Shown here in pieces: positions 14,714 through 22,462 of a DNA stretch of 26,790 nucleotides. The DNA lies in the NCBI GenBank assembly GCA_031376425.1, contig JANMDR010000078.1, positions 1 through 26,790 of the forward strand, in the 5' to 3' direction. The notes under the pieces are model-generated. The model ran no database searches and had not been told where the DNA came from. It saw nothing but the letters and a program-made list of their open reading frames with translations. Position 1 is the stretch's first letter. The number at the start of each line of letters is the position of its first letter. The DNA is from JANMDR01 sp031376425 (GTDB taxonomy: Bacteria > Pseudomonadota > Gammaproteobacteria > Burkholderiales > Usitatibacteraceae). The translations under genes were made by a program, and so were the position numbers.

Positions 14714-15991
14714 TCAACCTGCTTCCACCAACATCGCGCCGCCTTGACCGCCACCAATACACAGCGACGCAGCACCCACCTTGCCACCAGTGCGCTTGAG
14801 GGTTTGCAACGCATGTAGCACTACTCTTGCGCCCGATGCGCCAATGGGATGTCCAACAGCGATGGCGCCGCCGTCGGGGTTAAATTTAGCGGAATCAACC
14901 TTGCCAAATGCGCCATTTAAGCCTAGTTTTTCTTTGCAGTACGCTTCACTTTCCCATGCCGCCAAACAGCCTAGCGCCTGAGCGGCAAAAGCTTCGTTAA
15001 TCTCGCAGGTGTCTAAATCATTTAGCGTTAGGTTATTACGAACCAACATCGGCGTAATGGCGTGTACAGGACCCAAGCCCATCTCGGCTGGGTCAAGCGC
15101 TGACCACTGTGAATCAATAATGGCGCCCAATGGTTTTAAGTTATAGCGAGCCACTGCTTCTTCGCTGGCTAATATGAGTAGTGCTGCACCGTCGGTAACT
15201 TGGCTGCTATTGCCCGCAGTGACATTGCCATAGGTTTTGTCGAAAACGGGGCGCAATTTGGCTAAGCGCTCAGGTGTTGAATCGGTGCGTACGCCGTCGT
15301 CCTCGGCATATACCTTGCCTTGCGCATCGATAATTGGCTCAATCTCGCTGTAATGTCCAGCGGCACGGCCAGCCAACACCTTTTGATGCGAGGCAGCAGC
15401 AAAAGCATCCATCATTTCGCGGCTTATGCCAAACCGTTTAGCAACAATTTCCGCCGTTTGTCCCATGCTTAGTTTTACGATGGGGTCTGTTAAGCCTTTT
15501 AAAATCGCGATGACTGGTGCCAAATAGGCAGGGCGAAATTGCATTGCCACACCTACTTTTTGGCCGAATGATTTCGTGGCATACCAATCGGCTAACCAGT
15601 TCACCATCTTCGGCCCAAATAGTAATGGTGCATGGCTCATAGAATCGGTGCCACCCGCTAAAACTAAGTGCGATTTACCGGCCAAAATATTCATGCACGC
15701 ACTATCCAGTGCCTGCATGCCTGAGGCGCAATTGCGCATCACCGTCCAGGCTGGTACTTTGTCGCCGCAGCCTAAACGCAAGGCCACTACACGTCCAATA
15801 TTAGCTTCGTCAGCACTCGGCATTGCAGCACCAATAATGACTTCATCAAAGGCCGTAGCGGCAAACTGCTGACGCGCTAATAGCGGGCGTCCGCAGCCTA
15901 CGGCCAAATCTGCGCCGCTAAAGGGACCAAGCTTGCCTTTGGCTTTCAAAAACGGCGTACGCGCACCGTCAACCACATATACTTTTTTCAT
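14714..15991 (-). CDS. fadI: FadI-type acetyl-CoA C-acyltransferase
   Basis: 425-residue thiolase catalysing the last step of beta-oxidation. Catalytic Cys88 is in NCASGMQALDSA, NEAFAAQALG lies at 332-341, catalytic His381 is in AVGHPIGASGAR and the second Cys411 in LCIGGGQGG. An extra segment of about 25 residues between NEAF and NPDGG (about 343-369) matches the FadI type and is absent from the FadA-type thiolase at 1-1158, so these are different subtypes rather than a recent duplication. It starts 7 bp after the acyl-CoA dehydrogenase stop, indicating a tight operon. The ATG is preceded by an AGG overlapping the upstream stop. It should pair with the FadJ-type protein as a trifunctional complex. 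Confidence 0.93.
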   Translation of the reverse strand: MKKVYVVDGARTPFLKAKGKLGPFSGADLAVGCGRPLLARQQFAATAFDEVIIGAAMPSADEANIGRVVALRLGCGDKVPAWTVMRNCASGMQALDSACMNILAGKSHLVLAGGTDSMSHAPLLFGPKMVNWLADWYATKSFGQKVGVAMQFRPAYLAPVIAILKGLTDPIVKLSMGQTAEIVAKRFGISREMMDAFAAASHQKVLAGRAAGHYSEIEPIIDAQGKVYAEDDGVRTDSTPERLAKLRPVFDKTYGNVTAGNSSQVTDGAALLILASEEAVARYNLKPLGAIIDSQWSALDPAEMGLGPVHAITPMLVRNNLTLNDLDTCEINEAFAAQALGCLAAWESEAYCKEKLGLNGAFGKVDSAKFNPDGGAIAVGHPIGASGARVVLHALQTLKRTGGKVGAASLCIGGGQGGAMLVEAG

Positions 15992-15998
15992 TATTTAC

Positions 15999-18488
15999 CT
16001 ATTCTGCAGCTTGCGGCCAAGTATCGAGTTTGGTGTCTGACTTAGCGGCTACTGGCGCTATCGGCACGTTGGCATGTTTAAAGTCTTTATCAAAATCATC
16101 CACCATAATAATTTCGCGTTGCAGCTTGCGCGCACGTAACCACAGGGCGTGTTCATCTTGAGTAATTACAAATAACGTTGCCGCTTCGCTCGCTTGGCCT
16201 TCTACGGTATCAGCACTTAAGCGGCCAGCTTTAAAGGCGGCGCGAATTTTGCCTTCAACAGGTTCGGCTGCCATCACCGCATGCATGCCCGCTTCTAGTT
16301 TGCCAATCACGTCATTCTCGTCATTGGGCAAATAGATGCCAGCAATTAAGCGGCTCCGCGCCTCACTTGGGGTAATCAATAATTTCGCAACATCGTGCCC
16401 CATTACATCGGATGGTTGAATCAAGGTTAGGCCACGCGGAAACACCAAGCGACGTAACACAAACGCGACGAATCGGTTTGGGAAGTTCGCTAAAATGCCA
16501 TCAATTGCGACTTGCATTTTGAAGGCGGAATCGTAAATCGCCCAGCGCAATAGCGGCAGTTCATCAATATTGCGGCCACGTTGATCATAAAACTTTAGCG
16601 CGCATGATGATAAATAAAGTTGCGACAATACATCACCTAAGCGTGCCGATAATTTCTCTTTGCGCTTCAAGGACCCACCGATAACAAACATGCTCACGTC
16701 TGCCAATAGCGCAAAGGCGGAGGAAAATCGTGTCATCTGTTGATAGAAGCGTTTTGTTTCTGGGCAACTTGGCGCGGCTAATCCTTGACCGCCCGAAAGA
16801 CCCATCCATAAGGCACGTGCCGCGTTGGAAATAGTAAAGCCAATATGGCCGAAGAAGGCCGTGTCAAAAGCGTCTAGTGAATCCTCACCAGCAGCTTGCA
16901 TTTCTTTTAATACCCACGGATGACAGCGGATAGCACCTTGACCGAACACGATTAGCGAGCGCGTTAAGATATTTGCGCCTTCAACCGTAATAGCGATGGG
17001 TGTTTGTTGATACGCGCGACCCAAATAATTATTTGGCCCTAAGCAAATCCCTTTGCCACCGTGTACGTCCATCGCATCGTTCACAATAGAACGCATGCGT
17101 TCAGTCAAGTGGTATTTAGAAATAGCCGAAAGTACCGAAGGTTTTTGACCCAGATCAATCGCGCCAGCCGTCACCGTACGGCAGGCATCAATCATATAAG
17201 TATTACCGCCAATACGAGCCAGCGCTTCTTCGATACCTTCAAACTTACCAATTGGTGTTTTAAACTGGCTGCGCACGCGTGAGTATGCGCCAGTGGCCAT
17301 ACTGGCAAGTTTACCCGCTGCAATGGACTGTGCAGGCAGGGAAATTGCGCGGCCTGCTGCTAAGCATTCCATCAACATGCGCCAGCCTTGCCCCACCATT
17401 TTTTGCCCGCCGATGACCCAATCCATTGGAATAAAAACATCTTTGCCGGAGTTGGGGCCATTCATAAATGCAGCGTTCAACGGCTGATGGCGCTGGCCGA
17501 TCACCACGCCAGGATGGTTGGTTGGAATCAGCGCGCAGGTAATACCTAAATCGGTTACGTCTCCCATTAGATGATCAGGGTCGTGACATTTAAACGCCAA
17601 GCCAAGCAGGGTAGCGATAGGGCCTAAAGTGATATAACGCTTTTCCCACGTGATGCGTAAGCCTAATACTTCACGACCTTCCCACATTTGCTTACAGACA
17701 ATACCGACGTCTGGCATTGATGCAGCGTCCGACCCCGCATCGGGTGACGTCAACGCAAAGCAAGGAAGCTCTAAACCTTTGGCTAAACGCGGTAGGTAAT
17801 AATCTTTTTGTTCTTTGGTGCCGTAATGGGCTAACAGTTCACCTGGGCCTAGACTATTTGGCACCATCACAGAAACGGCAGCGGTGCCGGAGCGAGTGGA
17901 AATTTTCATCACTATTTGTGAATGGCCATAAGCTGAAAAGCCTTTACCACCGTATTCCTTGGGGATAATCATGCCCAAGAAGCCTTCGTCTTTAATAAAT
18001 TGCCAAACATGCGGTGGCAAATCGTTGAGCACATGGGTCACTTCCCATTCGTCAATCATTGCGCATAGTTTTTCAGTCGGGCCGTCCATAAATGCTTGTT
18101 CTTCGGCACTCAGCTTTGCGGCTGGGTAATCGAGTAATTTATTCCAATCAGGCTTGCCTGAAAATAAATCACCATCCCACCATACTGTGCCCGCATTAAG
18201 CGCATCGTGTTCCGTTTGCGACATTTGCGGCAGAATTTTTTTATAGAGTTTGAAAATAGGTGTAGTCAGTATTTTCTGACGCAAACCGGCAATGTTGGCG
18301 ATGCAACCAAAACCGATTAATGCCACCCAGAATACCGCTAACAGCGGTACCGGCAATGCCATCGTCACGGTGCCCGCCAGTAATACGGTAGCTAGGCCGA
18401 TAGTCCAAGCTAGGCCAGATACAGCGTGATAAGCTAGCGCCCAAACAACAGCTAAGCTAAGAATAATAAACGCAATGGTAATCCACAT
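15999..18488 (-). CDS. fadE: FadE-type acyl-CoA dehydrogenase
   Basis: 829-residue acyl-CoA dehydrogenase of the long FadE type (E. coli FadE is of similar size). It oxidises acyl-CoA to trans-2-enoyl-CoA with FAD, the first committed step of beta-oxidation. Residues 1 to about 65 form two or three hydrophobic helices, so the enzyme is probably bound to the inner membrane. The dehydrogenase core runs from about 90 to 530: LTSPDAGSD substrate/FAD segment, RITWEKRYITLGP, the helical domain with MDVHGGKGICLGPNNYLGRAY, then VEGANILTRSL. A C-terminal DUF1974 region (about 535-800) follows. The start has AAGGA 7 nt upstream of ATG 18488. It is preceded by the PsrA-like gene 82 bp away on the same strand and followed at 7 bp by the thiolase, so it is the first enzyme gene of the operon. 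Confidence 0.93.
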   Translation of the reverse strand: MWITIAFIILSLAVVWALAYHAVSGLAWTIGLATVLLAGTVTMALPVPLLAVFWVALIGFGCIANIAGLRQKILTTPIFKLYKKILPQMSQTEHDALNAGTVWWDGDLFSGKPDWNKLLDYPAAKLSAEEQAFMDGPTEKLCAMIDEWEVTHVLNDLPPHVWQFIKDEGFLGMIIPKEYGGKGFSAYGHSQIVMKISTRSGTAAVSVMVPNSLGPGELLAHYGTKEQKDYYLPRLAKGLELPCFALTSPDAGSDAASMPDVGIVCKQMWEGREVLGLRITWEKRYITLGPIATLLGLAFKCHDPDHLMGDVTDLGITCALIPTNHPGVVIGQRHQPLNAAFMNGPNSGKDVFIPMDWVIGGQKMVGQGWRMLMECLAAGRAISLPAQSIAAGKLASMATGAYSRVRSQFKTPIGKFEGIEEALARIGGNTYMIDACRTVTAGAIDLGQKPSVLSAISKYHLTERMRSIVNDAMDVHGGKGICLGPNNYLGRAYQQTPIAITVEGANILTRSLIVFGQGAIRCHPWVLKEMQAAGEDSLDAFDTAFFGHIGFTISNAARALWMGLSGGQGLAAPSCPETKRFYQQMTRFSSAFALLADVSMFVIGGSLKRKEKLSARLGDVLSQLYLSSCALKFYDQRGRNIDELPLLRWAIYDSAFKMQVAIDGILANFPNRFVAFVLRRLVFPRGLTLIQPSDVMGHDVAKLLITPSEARSRLIAGIYLPNDENDVIGKLEAGMHAVMAAEPVEGKIRAAFKAGRLSADTVEGQASEAATLFVITQDEHALWLRARKLQREIIMVDDFDKDFKHANVPIAPVAAKSDTKLDTWPQAAE

Positions 18489-18556
18489 ATTATTTCCTTC
18501 AGTAAAAGTTAGAACTAAACTTCTCGATACAACAAAATTAAAAACTACGTAATATT

Positions 18557-18579
18557 GTTACCCAACTTCGTTACCCAAC
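18557..18579. repeat. Tandem direct repeat at end of PsrA-like gene
   Basis: GTTACCCAAC occurs twice (18557-18566 and 18570-18579) with a period of 13 bp. The copies straddle the stop codon of the TetR gene, so one copy encodes the last codons (GWG-type end plus stop) and the other is untranslated. It looks like a small replication-slippage duplication. Confidence 0.6.
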
Positions 18580-19299
18580 ATCGGACGGCGGCGCGCGCAA
18601 GCCAGCCGCCAAAAATGGTGCCAAGCGACTCAACAATAATTCATCATTACCAACCTCTGAGGAGTGGTATCTTTCAATCATTTTTAAGGCATCGGTACCG
18701 GCCAAGGTGTAAGAAAGCGCACCCATTAAAAAGTGTAAGCGCCAAGAAACTTCTTCGCGCGGTAAATGCGGTAGTGCGCGACCAAACGCTTGACGAAACG
18801 CGGCAATCATTTCCGCATATTGTGAAGATAGAAACTCACGAATAAATGGTGCAGGATCTGCATATGCACGCCCGAGCAAACGTAAAAAATTCTTGCCGCC
18901 TAAATCGGTGTCGCGCGACAATTCCAGCGCCGGAATAAACATGGCGGCAATAATTTTTTCGCAGGTGAGGGCGGAAGGCTCCACCGCTTTTTGATATTCA
19001 TCTAAGAGGCTTAAGCGCTGTTGGTTCATCGGGTCAAGTCGGCGCGAAAACACGGCCTGAAATAGCTCCTCTTTCGAGCCAAAATGGTAGTTAACGGCCG
19101 CTAAGTTAACGGCTGCAGCAGTAGTAATTAGCCGCAAACTTGTGGCCTCAAAGCCGTGTTCCATAAATAATTCTTCAGCCGCATCTAAAATACGCGATTT
19201 AGTATCGGTAGTCGGTGCGACGATTGCGCTGTTTGTCGACAAACTACCGTTATTATTGGGTACTGCAGCCAGTTTCTGACGTTGCATTGCAGAGGACAT
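18571..19299 (-). CDS. psrA: PsrA-like TetR-family fatty-acid regulator
   Basis: 242-residue TetR-family repressor. The N-terminal ~30 residues are polar and not conserved. The helix-turn-helix follows at about 34-80 with LRLITTAAAVNLAAVNYHF and GSKEELFQAVFSRRLDP, very close to the DNA-binding region of Pseudomonas PsrA. The remainder is the helical ligand domain; in PsrA it binds long-chain fatty acids or their CoA esters and releases DNA. It lies just upstream of fadE-fadI-fadJ-DUF4442 on the same strand. A perfect PsrA-type operator sits at its own promoter (19342-19357), so autoregulation with control of the operon is likely. The start is unsure: ATG 19299 is chosen, an in-frame TTG at 19314 and ATG at 19287 are alternatives, and no clear Shine-Dalgarno is visible for any. 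A 13-bp tandem repeat overlaps the stop codon. Confidence 0.83.
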   Translation of the reverse strand: MSSAMQRQKLAAVPNNNGSLSTNSAIVAPTTDTKSRILDAAEELFMEHGFEATSLRLITTAAAVNLAAVNYHFGSKEELFQAVFSRRLDPMNQQRLSLLDEYQKAVEPSALTCEKIIAAMFIPALELSRDTDLGGKNFLRLLGRAYADPAPFIREFLSSQYAEMIAAFRQAFGRALPHLPREEVSWRLHFLMGALSYTLAGTDALKMIERYHSSEVGNDELLLSRLAPFLAAGLRAPPSDVG

Positions 19300-19341
19300 A
19301 ATGAGTAAATTCAATGAGTTAGGTAAGTGAAATAGATTCGC

Positions 19342-19357
19342 TCAAACGACTGTTTGA
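19342..19357. promoter_or_regulatory. PsrA-type operator
   Basis: TCAAACGACTGTTTGA is a perfect palindrome with 6-bp arms and a 4-bp spacer and fits the known PsrA motif [G/C]AAAC-N(2-4)-GTTT[G/C]. It lies just downstream of the predicted -10 box of the PsrA-like gene, overlapping the start of transcription, a position for repression. A second, overlapping palindrome, TGTTTGAAACA, spans 19351-19361. Confidence 0.8.
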
Positions 19358-19361
19358 AACA

Positions 19362-19390
19362 AGCGTATTCTGCTTTTGTAGTGATGTCAA
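19362..19390 (-). promoter_or_regulatory. Sigma-70 promoter of PsrA-like gene / fad operon
   Basis: On the minus strand a perfect -35 TTGACA (19385-19390) is followed after 17 bp by TACGCT (19362-19367) as -10. Predicted start at about 19355 lies inside the PsrA-type operator, some 55 nt before the chosen start codon. Confidence 0.65.
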
Positions 19391-19599
19391 CCTTAAAGTT
19401 GAATCTTTATGCTGGCTGGTTGAAGTTTATTTGGGCGTATCAGCAATGGCTTGCCGGAGATCATTGACTCTAGTGCTTTCAAAAGCTGTCAATTTCACGA
19501 ATATGCAGGTATGGAGATGATCGGTATTGATATTCTCGGTAATTTGCGTAACAATTGGCAATGCATTACATACTAAATATTTTATTTTAAAGGCTCCCC

Positions 19600-20115
19600 A
19601 TGAAACGACTTTTTGCCACTGTTGCACTTACTTTAGCGCTCGTTCCTTTTGCGCCATCAACGTTCGCCGCTGCTCCCACTCCAGAATCAATTGAAAAACT
19701 GTTGCTTGTTACCAAGACCGACAAAATGATTGATTCGATGTTGCAAGGTATGGAAAGCATGATTACTAATATGGCGGAAAAGGCGCGACCTGCCGGCGCA
19801 GGAACAGAAGAAACAACAGAAGCGAAAGCGGCGCGCACGGCTTCCTTAAAAAAATTATTGCCAATAATGAAAGATGAGTTGAGCTTTGAAAAATTGAAAT
19901 CAATGTATGTACAGATTTATTCTGAATCATTTAACCAAGAAGAAATTGACGGTTTAGTCGCGTTCTACAATAGTCCTGCTGGCATTGCCTACGTCAATAA
20001 AATGCCTATGGTGATGCAGAAATCCATGACACTTACCCAAGAACGTATGGGACCGATGATGCAAAAAATTGAACAAGCGATGAAAAAAGAATTCGAAGAA
20101 GCTGCAGCTAAGTAA
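19600..20115 (+). CDS. DUF2059 domain protein, exported
   Basis: 171-residue protein with a clear signal peptide (basic start, hydrophobic residues 6-20, STFAAAP cleavage region near 23-25) and a helical DUF2059 domain. The family hallmark is the segment with FNQEEIDGLVAFYNSPAGIA (about 106-125), followed by Met-rich helices (YVNKMPMVMQKSMTLTQERM). Molecular function of DUF2059 is unknown; the protein is expected in the periplasm. The start is confirmed by the signal peptide; only a weak AAAGG lies upstream. A GNAT gene begins 6 bp after the stop, so both are probably one transcript. The gene is divergent from the PsrA-like gene, and the 300-bp spacer carries the PsrA-type operator, which could in principle influence both. 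Confidence 0.85.
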   Translation: MKRLFATVALTLALVPFAPSTFAAAPTPESIEKLLLVTKTDKMIDSMLQGMESMITNMAEKARPAGAGTEETTEAKAARTASLKKLLPIMKDELSFEKLKSMYVQIYSESFNQEEIDGLVAFYNSPAGIAYVNKMPMVMQKSMTLTQERMGPMMQKIEQAMKKEFEEAAAK

Positions 20116-20121
20116 TTAAAA

Positions 20122-20598
20122 ATGCGCGAGACCGCTCTCATTCCCATGGCTGAAGCCAGCTTTTCCCAATACGCTGAAAATGCAATTGTGGCCTATGCGG
20201 AAGAAAATATTGCATCGGGAAGATGGCCGAAAGATGGGGCGCTTGAGCGGTCTCGTGCGGATTTTAACGACCTATTGCCGCAAGGTTTGGCTACGCCGAA
20301 TCAGTATTTATTTATAATGCAAAGTGGGAATGAAACCGTCGGCTATCTGCATTTGGCGGCGGTTGAAAAACAAGGATTTAACCAGGCCTTTGTGTACGAC
20401 GTCGAAGTGCTGGCCGCGCACCAACGCAAGGGGCATGCCAAACGCGCTTTCGTGGCGCTAGAGCCAATTGTGTGTGCGCTCGGGTTGAGTCAAATTGGCT
20501 TACACGTATTCGCGCAAAATGAGGCTGCGCAGGCCTTGTATCGAAGTCTGGGCTATCACGTAACCAGCGTCAATATGCTGAAAAAATTGGGCGCTTAA
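20122..20598 (+). CDS. GNAT-family N-acetyltransferase
   Basis: 158-residue GNAT protein. Motif A appears as VYDVEVLAAHQRKGHAKRAF (about 91-110, with Q-R-K-G-H-A in the acetyl-CoA pyrophosphate-binding loop). Motif B is IGLHVFAQNEAAQALYRSLGYHV (about 133-155), the classic N-x-x-A-x-x-L-Y-x-x-x-G-Y ending. The N-terminal half (SFSQYAENAIVAYAEENIASG) resembles a common family of ribosomal-protein-like or antibiotic-type GNATs, but the acceptor cannot be told. It is translationally close to the DUF2059 gene (6-bp gap). The 3' end, including the stop codon, forms part of an intrinsic terminator (20582-20608). Confidence 0.85.
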   Translation: MRETALIPMAEASFSQYAENAIVAYAEENIASGRWPKDGALERSRADFNDLLPQGLATPNQYLFIMQSGNETVGYLHLAAVEKQGFNQAFVYDVEVLAAHQRKGHAKRAFVALEPIVCALGLSQIGLHVFAQNEAAQALYRSLGYHVTSVNMLKKLGA

Positions 20599-20608
20599 GC
20601 CAATTTTT
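20582..20608 (+). terminator. Intrinsic terminator overlapping GNAT stop codon
   Basis: AAAAATTGG pairs with CCAATTTTT around a loop that contains the stop codon of the GNAT gene, ending in a T-run. A second stem, CATACGCT/AGCGTATG, follows at 20614-20638. Confidence 0.6.
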
Positions 20609-20742
20609 CGAACCATACGCTCGGCAAGCTAGCGTATGATAAATATCGACGATGAACTCAATCTGCTGCTGGTGAGGCTACTTCATCAGCGAATTACGGT
20701 TTCGCGTTGGCGTTTCACACAAACTTTAAAAGAGGAAATCGC

Positions 20743-21216
20743 ATGAAAAAACTAATGTTCATCGGCGCGGCAAGCCTAGTTGCACTATCCAATTACGCGA
20801 CCGCGGCGGCTGGTTTAATAGCTGTAAAAAGTACCTACAACGCCAAAGAAACGATGAACCGTTTTGAAGACATCGCCAAACAACGCGGCCTAAATGTATT
20901 CGCCCGCGTTGATCACGCGGCTGGTGCCATAAAAATCGGCAAAACACTACGCCCTACCGAAGTGCTTATTTTTGGTAGCCCGCAAGGCGGCACGCCAATG
21001 ATGGAATGCGCCCAATCGACTGGTATTGACCTGCCCTTAAAAGTTTTGGTCTGGGAAGATGCCAAAGGTCAAGTCTGGCTGGGTTATAACGACCCTGCTT
21101 ATCTTGCACAACGCCATGAAGCGCCGGAGTGCCCAGCCATAGCCGGTATTGCCAAGGCTCTAGCTGGATTAACTGCGGCCGCTATTGCGCCCGCTACTCC
21201 TGTGACGGCAAAATAG
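20743..21216 (+). CDS. DUF302 domain protein, exported
   Basis: 157-residue protein with an N-terminal signal peptide (MKKLMFIGAASLVALSNYATA, cleavage after about residue 21-23) and a DUF302 domain. Typical family text is seen: EVLIFGSPQGGTPMMECAQS, LPLKVLVWEDAKGQVWLGY, then NDPAYLAQRHE. DUF302 forms a small alpha/beta fold of unknown function and is often periplasmic; metal or ligand binding has been suggested for the family but cannot be seen here. The C-terminus is an Ala/Pro/Thr-rich tail. Start 20743 is chosen over the earlier ATG at 20707 because AGAGGA lies 6 nt upstream and the signal peptide begins there. It stands alone: a terminator precedes it and a long non-coding stretch follows. 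Confidence 0.86.
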   Translation: MKKLMFIGAASLVALSNYATAAAGLIAVKSTYNAKETMNRFEDIAKQRGLNVFARVDHAAGAIKIGKTLRPTEVLIFGSPQGGTPMMECAQSTGIDLPLKVLVWEDAKGQVWLGYNDPAYLAQRHEAPECPAIAGIAKALAGLTAAAIAPATPVTAK

Positions 21217-21628
21217 TTACGCGATTGAGAGTGTAATCGGTGCAGCAGTGAAGATGCTTTTTTTAGGTGTCTGTAGAGCTGCTAATTTGCGATGCCGACG
21301 CGATCGGGGCGCACTCAATACCCAACACAACCTTCGGTGCTTCCATCGCTAAACTCGCTTTTTAACAACTGCAACGCCAGTAAATCGCTAGAACCATATA
21401 AAAAGCCCCGAGTGCGGGGCTTTTTATATGGTTCTTTCGTCCGGTCAATAGGCTTTATGCACGTTCAACTAAGCGAGACGCGCAGCATGATCGCGCTAAA
21501 TAAAATAGCGTTGGCAGCCATGTGGGCAGCGCATCTGGCAAATTGAGTCTTATCCACCCGCCGGCTAGCAAGTGGCTATAAATTCTCTATAATAGGAAAT
21601 CTATAACCAGCTTAATGCTTAAAATTCC
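21217..21628. other. Intergenic region with long hairpin
   Basis: 412 bp between DUF302 and a GNAT gene. After the DUF302 stop there is a weak hairpin followed by TTTTTTT (about 21255-21261), a possible terminator. The dominant element is the perfect 20-bp inverted repeat at 21391-21434. A TATAAT (21588-21593) with a poor -35 may serve the GNAT gene. The 84-codon open frame at 21292-21546 runs through the hairpin and has no ribosome-binding site; I do not call it. Confidence 0.5.
21391..21434. terminator. Perfect 20-bp hairpin, bidirectional terminator
   Basis: Arms 21391-21410 and 21415-21434 are exactly complementary around the loop AGTG. The core GCCCCG/CGGGGC is flanked by A-run and T-run, so it can end transcription in both directions. 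The extra outer GAACCATAT/ATATGGTTC pairing makes it longer than a usual terminator. Confidence 0.75.
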
Positions 21629-22057
21629 GTGCTCACCATTACTACCAAAAAATCTGATTTAAACATCCCGCTTATCCATAATTTTTTAGGTACCCAATCC
21701 ACTTGGGCTAAAAATATTCCCTTAGCGATCGTTGAGCGTGCGATTGAAAATTCTCTCTGTTTTGGCGGTTTTGTAGGCGGTGAGCAGGTGGCTTTTGCGC
21801 GGGTGATTTCAGACTTTGCTACGTTCGCAAATTTAGTCGATGTGTTTGTGCTGCCCTCGCATCGAGGTAACGGTTATAGCAAGCAGATTATGCAAGCGGT
21901 CATGGCGAACCCCCAGCTACAGGGCTTGCGGCGATTTACGCTGGCTACTGGCGATGCGCATGGCTTGTATGCTCAATTTGGTTTTGCCGCGCCCGCGCGG
22001 CCCGAATCGTTCATGGAGCGATATATGCCGGATGTGTATTTGAATAACGTAGTTTAA
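21629..22057 (+). CDS. GNAT-family N-acetyltransferase
   Basis: 142-residue short GNAT protein. Motif A is LVDVFVLPSHRGNGYSKQIM (about 69-88, with R-G-N-G-Y as the acetyl-CoA loop), and the end carries TGDAHGLYAQFGFAAPARPE (about 111-130) in the motif B position. The segment FGGFVGGEQVAFARVISDFATFANL is typical of a common bacterial group of small GNATs with unknown acceptor. The only long in-frame start is GTG 21629, because a stop codon lies three codons upstream; an ATG at 21615 is in another frame. No Shine-Dalgarno is obvious. It precedes the DUF6036 gene pair by about 40-60 bp on the same strand, so it may be co-transcribed with it. Confidence 0.82.
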   Translation: MLTITTKKSDLNIPLIHNFLGTQSTWAKNIPLAIVERAIENSLCFGGFVGGEQVAFARVISDFATFANLVDVFVLPSHRGNGYSKQIMQAVMANPQLQGLRRFTLATGDAHGLYAQFGFAAPARPESFMERYMPDVYLNNVV

Positions 22058-22114
22058 GTTTGATGGCTGATAGAATAAAACTATTGCTTAATTATGGATT
22101 CGAAGGTTTCCCCG

Positions 22115-22462
22115 ATGCGCGCCCACCCACAAATTGTTGCACGTAGCCATCAGCAATTAGACGCACGTAGCCGTGCGATGCACGCTCTAGTAGCGGCTAA
22201 AATTCGCGCGAATCCGATATTGTTTGAGCATGTAAAAACAACCCTTGCGCGCTGGCGTGTGATTGTTTGTGAGTCGTCGCAGCCATATTTGATTGAGTGG
22301 GAACAATTGGTTAATGAGGGCTTGGAGCCGTGTTTGGCGATGGCTGTGGAAGACTCTCAGCATGCTGATGCGTTACGCCAGTCATCCCCGTTTACTGGTA
22401 TTTTGACAAATGTAGAGCGCTTTGCATTTTTAAAAAATTGGAAGTTTGATCATGCAACGTAG
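22115..22462 (+). CDS. Small helical protein, partner of DUF6036 gene (putative antitoxin)
   Basis: 115-residue, mostly alpha-helical soluble protein without signal peptide or metal motifs. Sequence landmarks are ARSRAMHALVAAKIRANP (about 21-38), ARWRV (about 45-49), YLIEWEQLVNEG and a C-terminal LRQSSPFTGILTNVERFAFL. From memory, small proteins with this ALRQSSPF...ER ending occur directly upstream of DUF6036 nucleotidyltransferase-fold genes. The overlap of 11 bp with the next gene and the size order (small gene first) fit an antitoxin-toxin arrangement, but no activity can be proven from sequence. Start 22115 is preferred because GAAGG lies 8 nt upstream; ATG 22094 would add seven residues but lacks a Shine-Dalgarno. 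Confidence 0.7.
   Translation: MRAHPQIVARSHQQLDARSRAMHALVAAKIRANPILFEHVKTTLARWRVIVCESSQPYLIEWEQLVNEGLEPCLAMAVEDSQHADALRQSSPFTGILTNVERFAFLKNWKFDHAT

Noticed and set aside
21292..21546. 84-codon frame through the long hairpin
   Set aside because: It translates both arms of the palindrome, has no ribosome-binding site and no recognisable domain.
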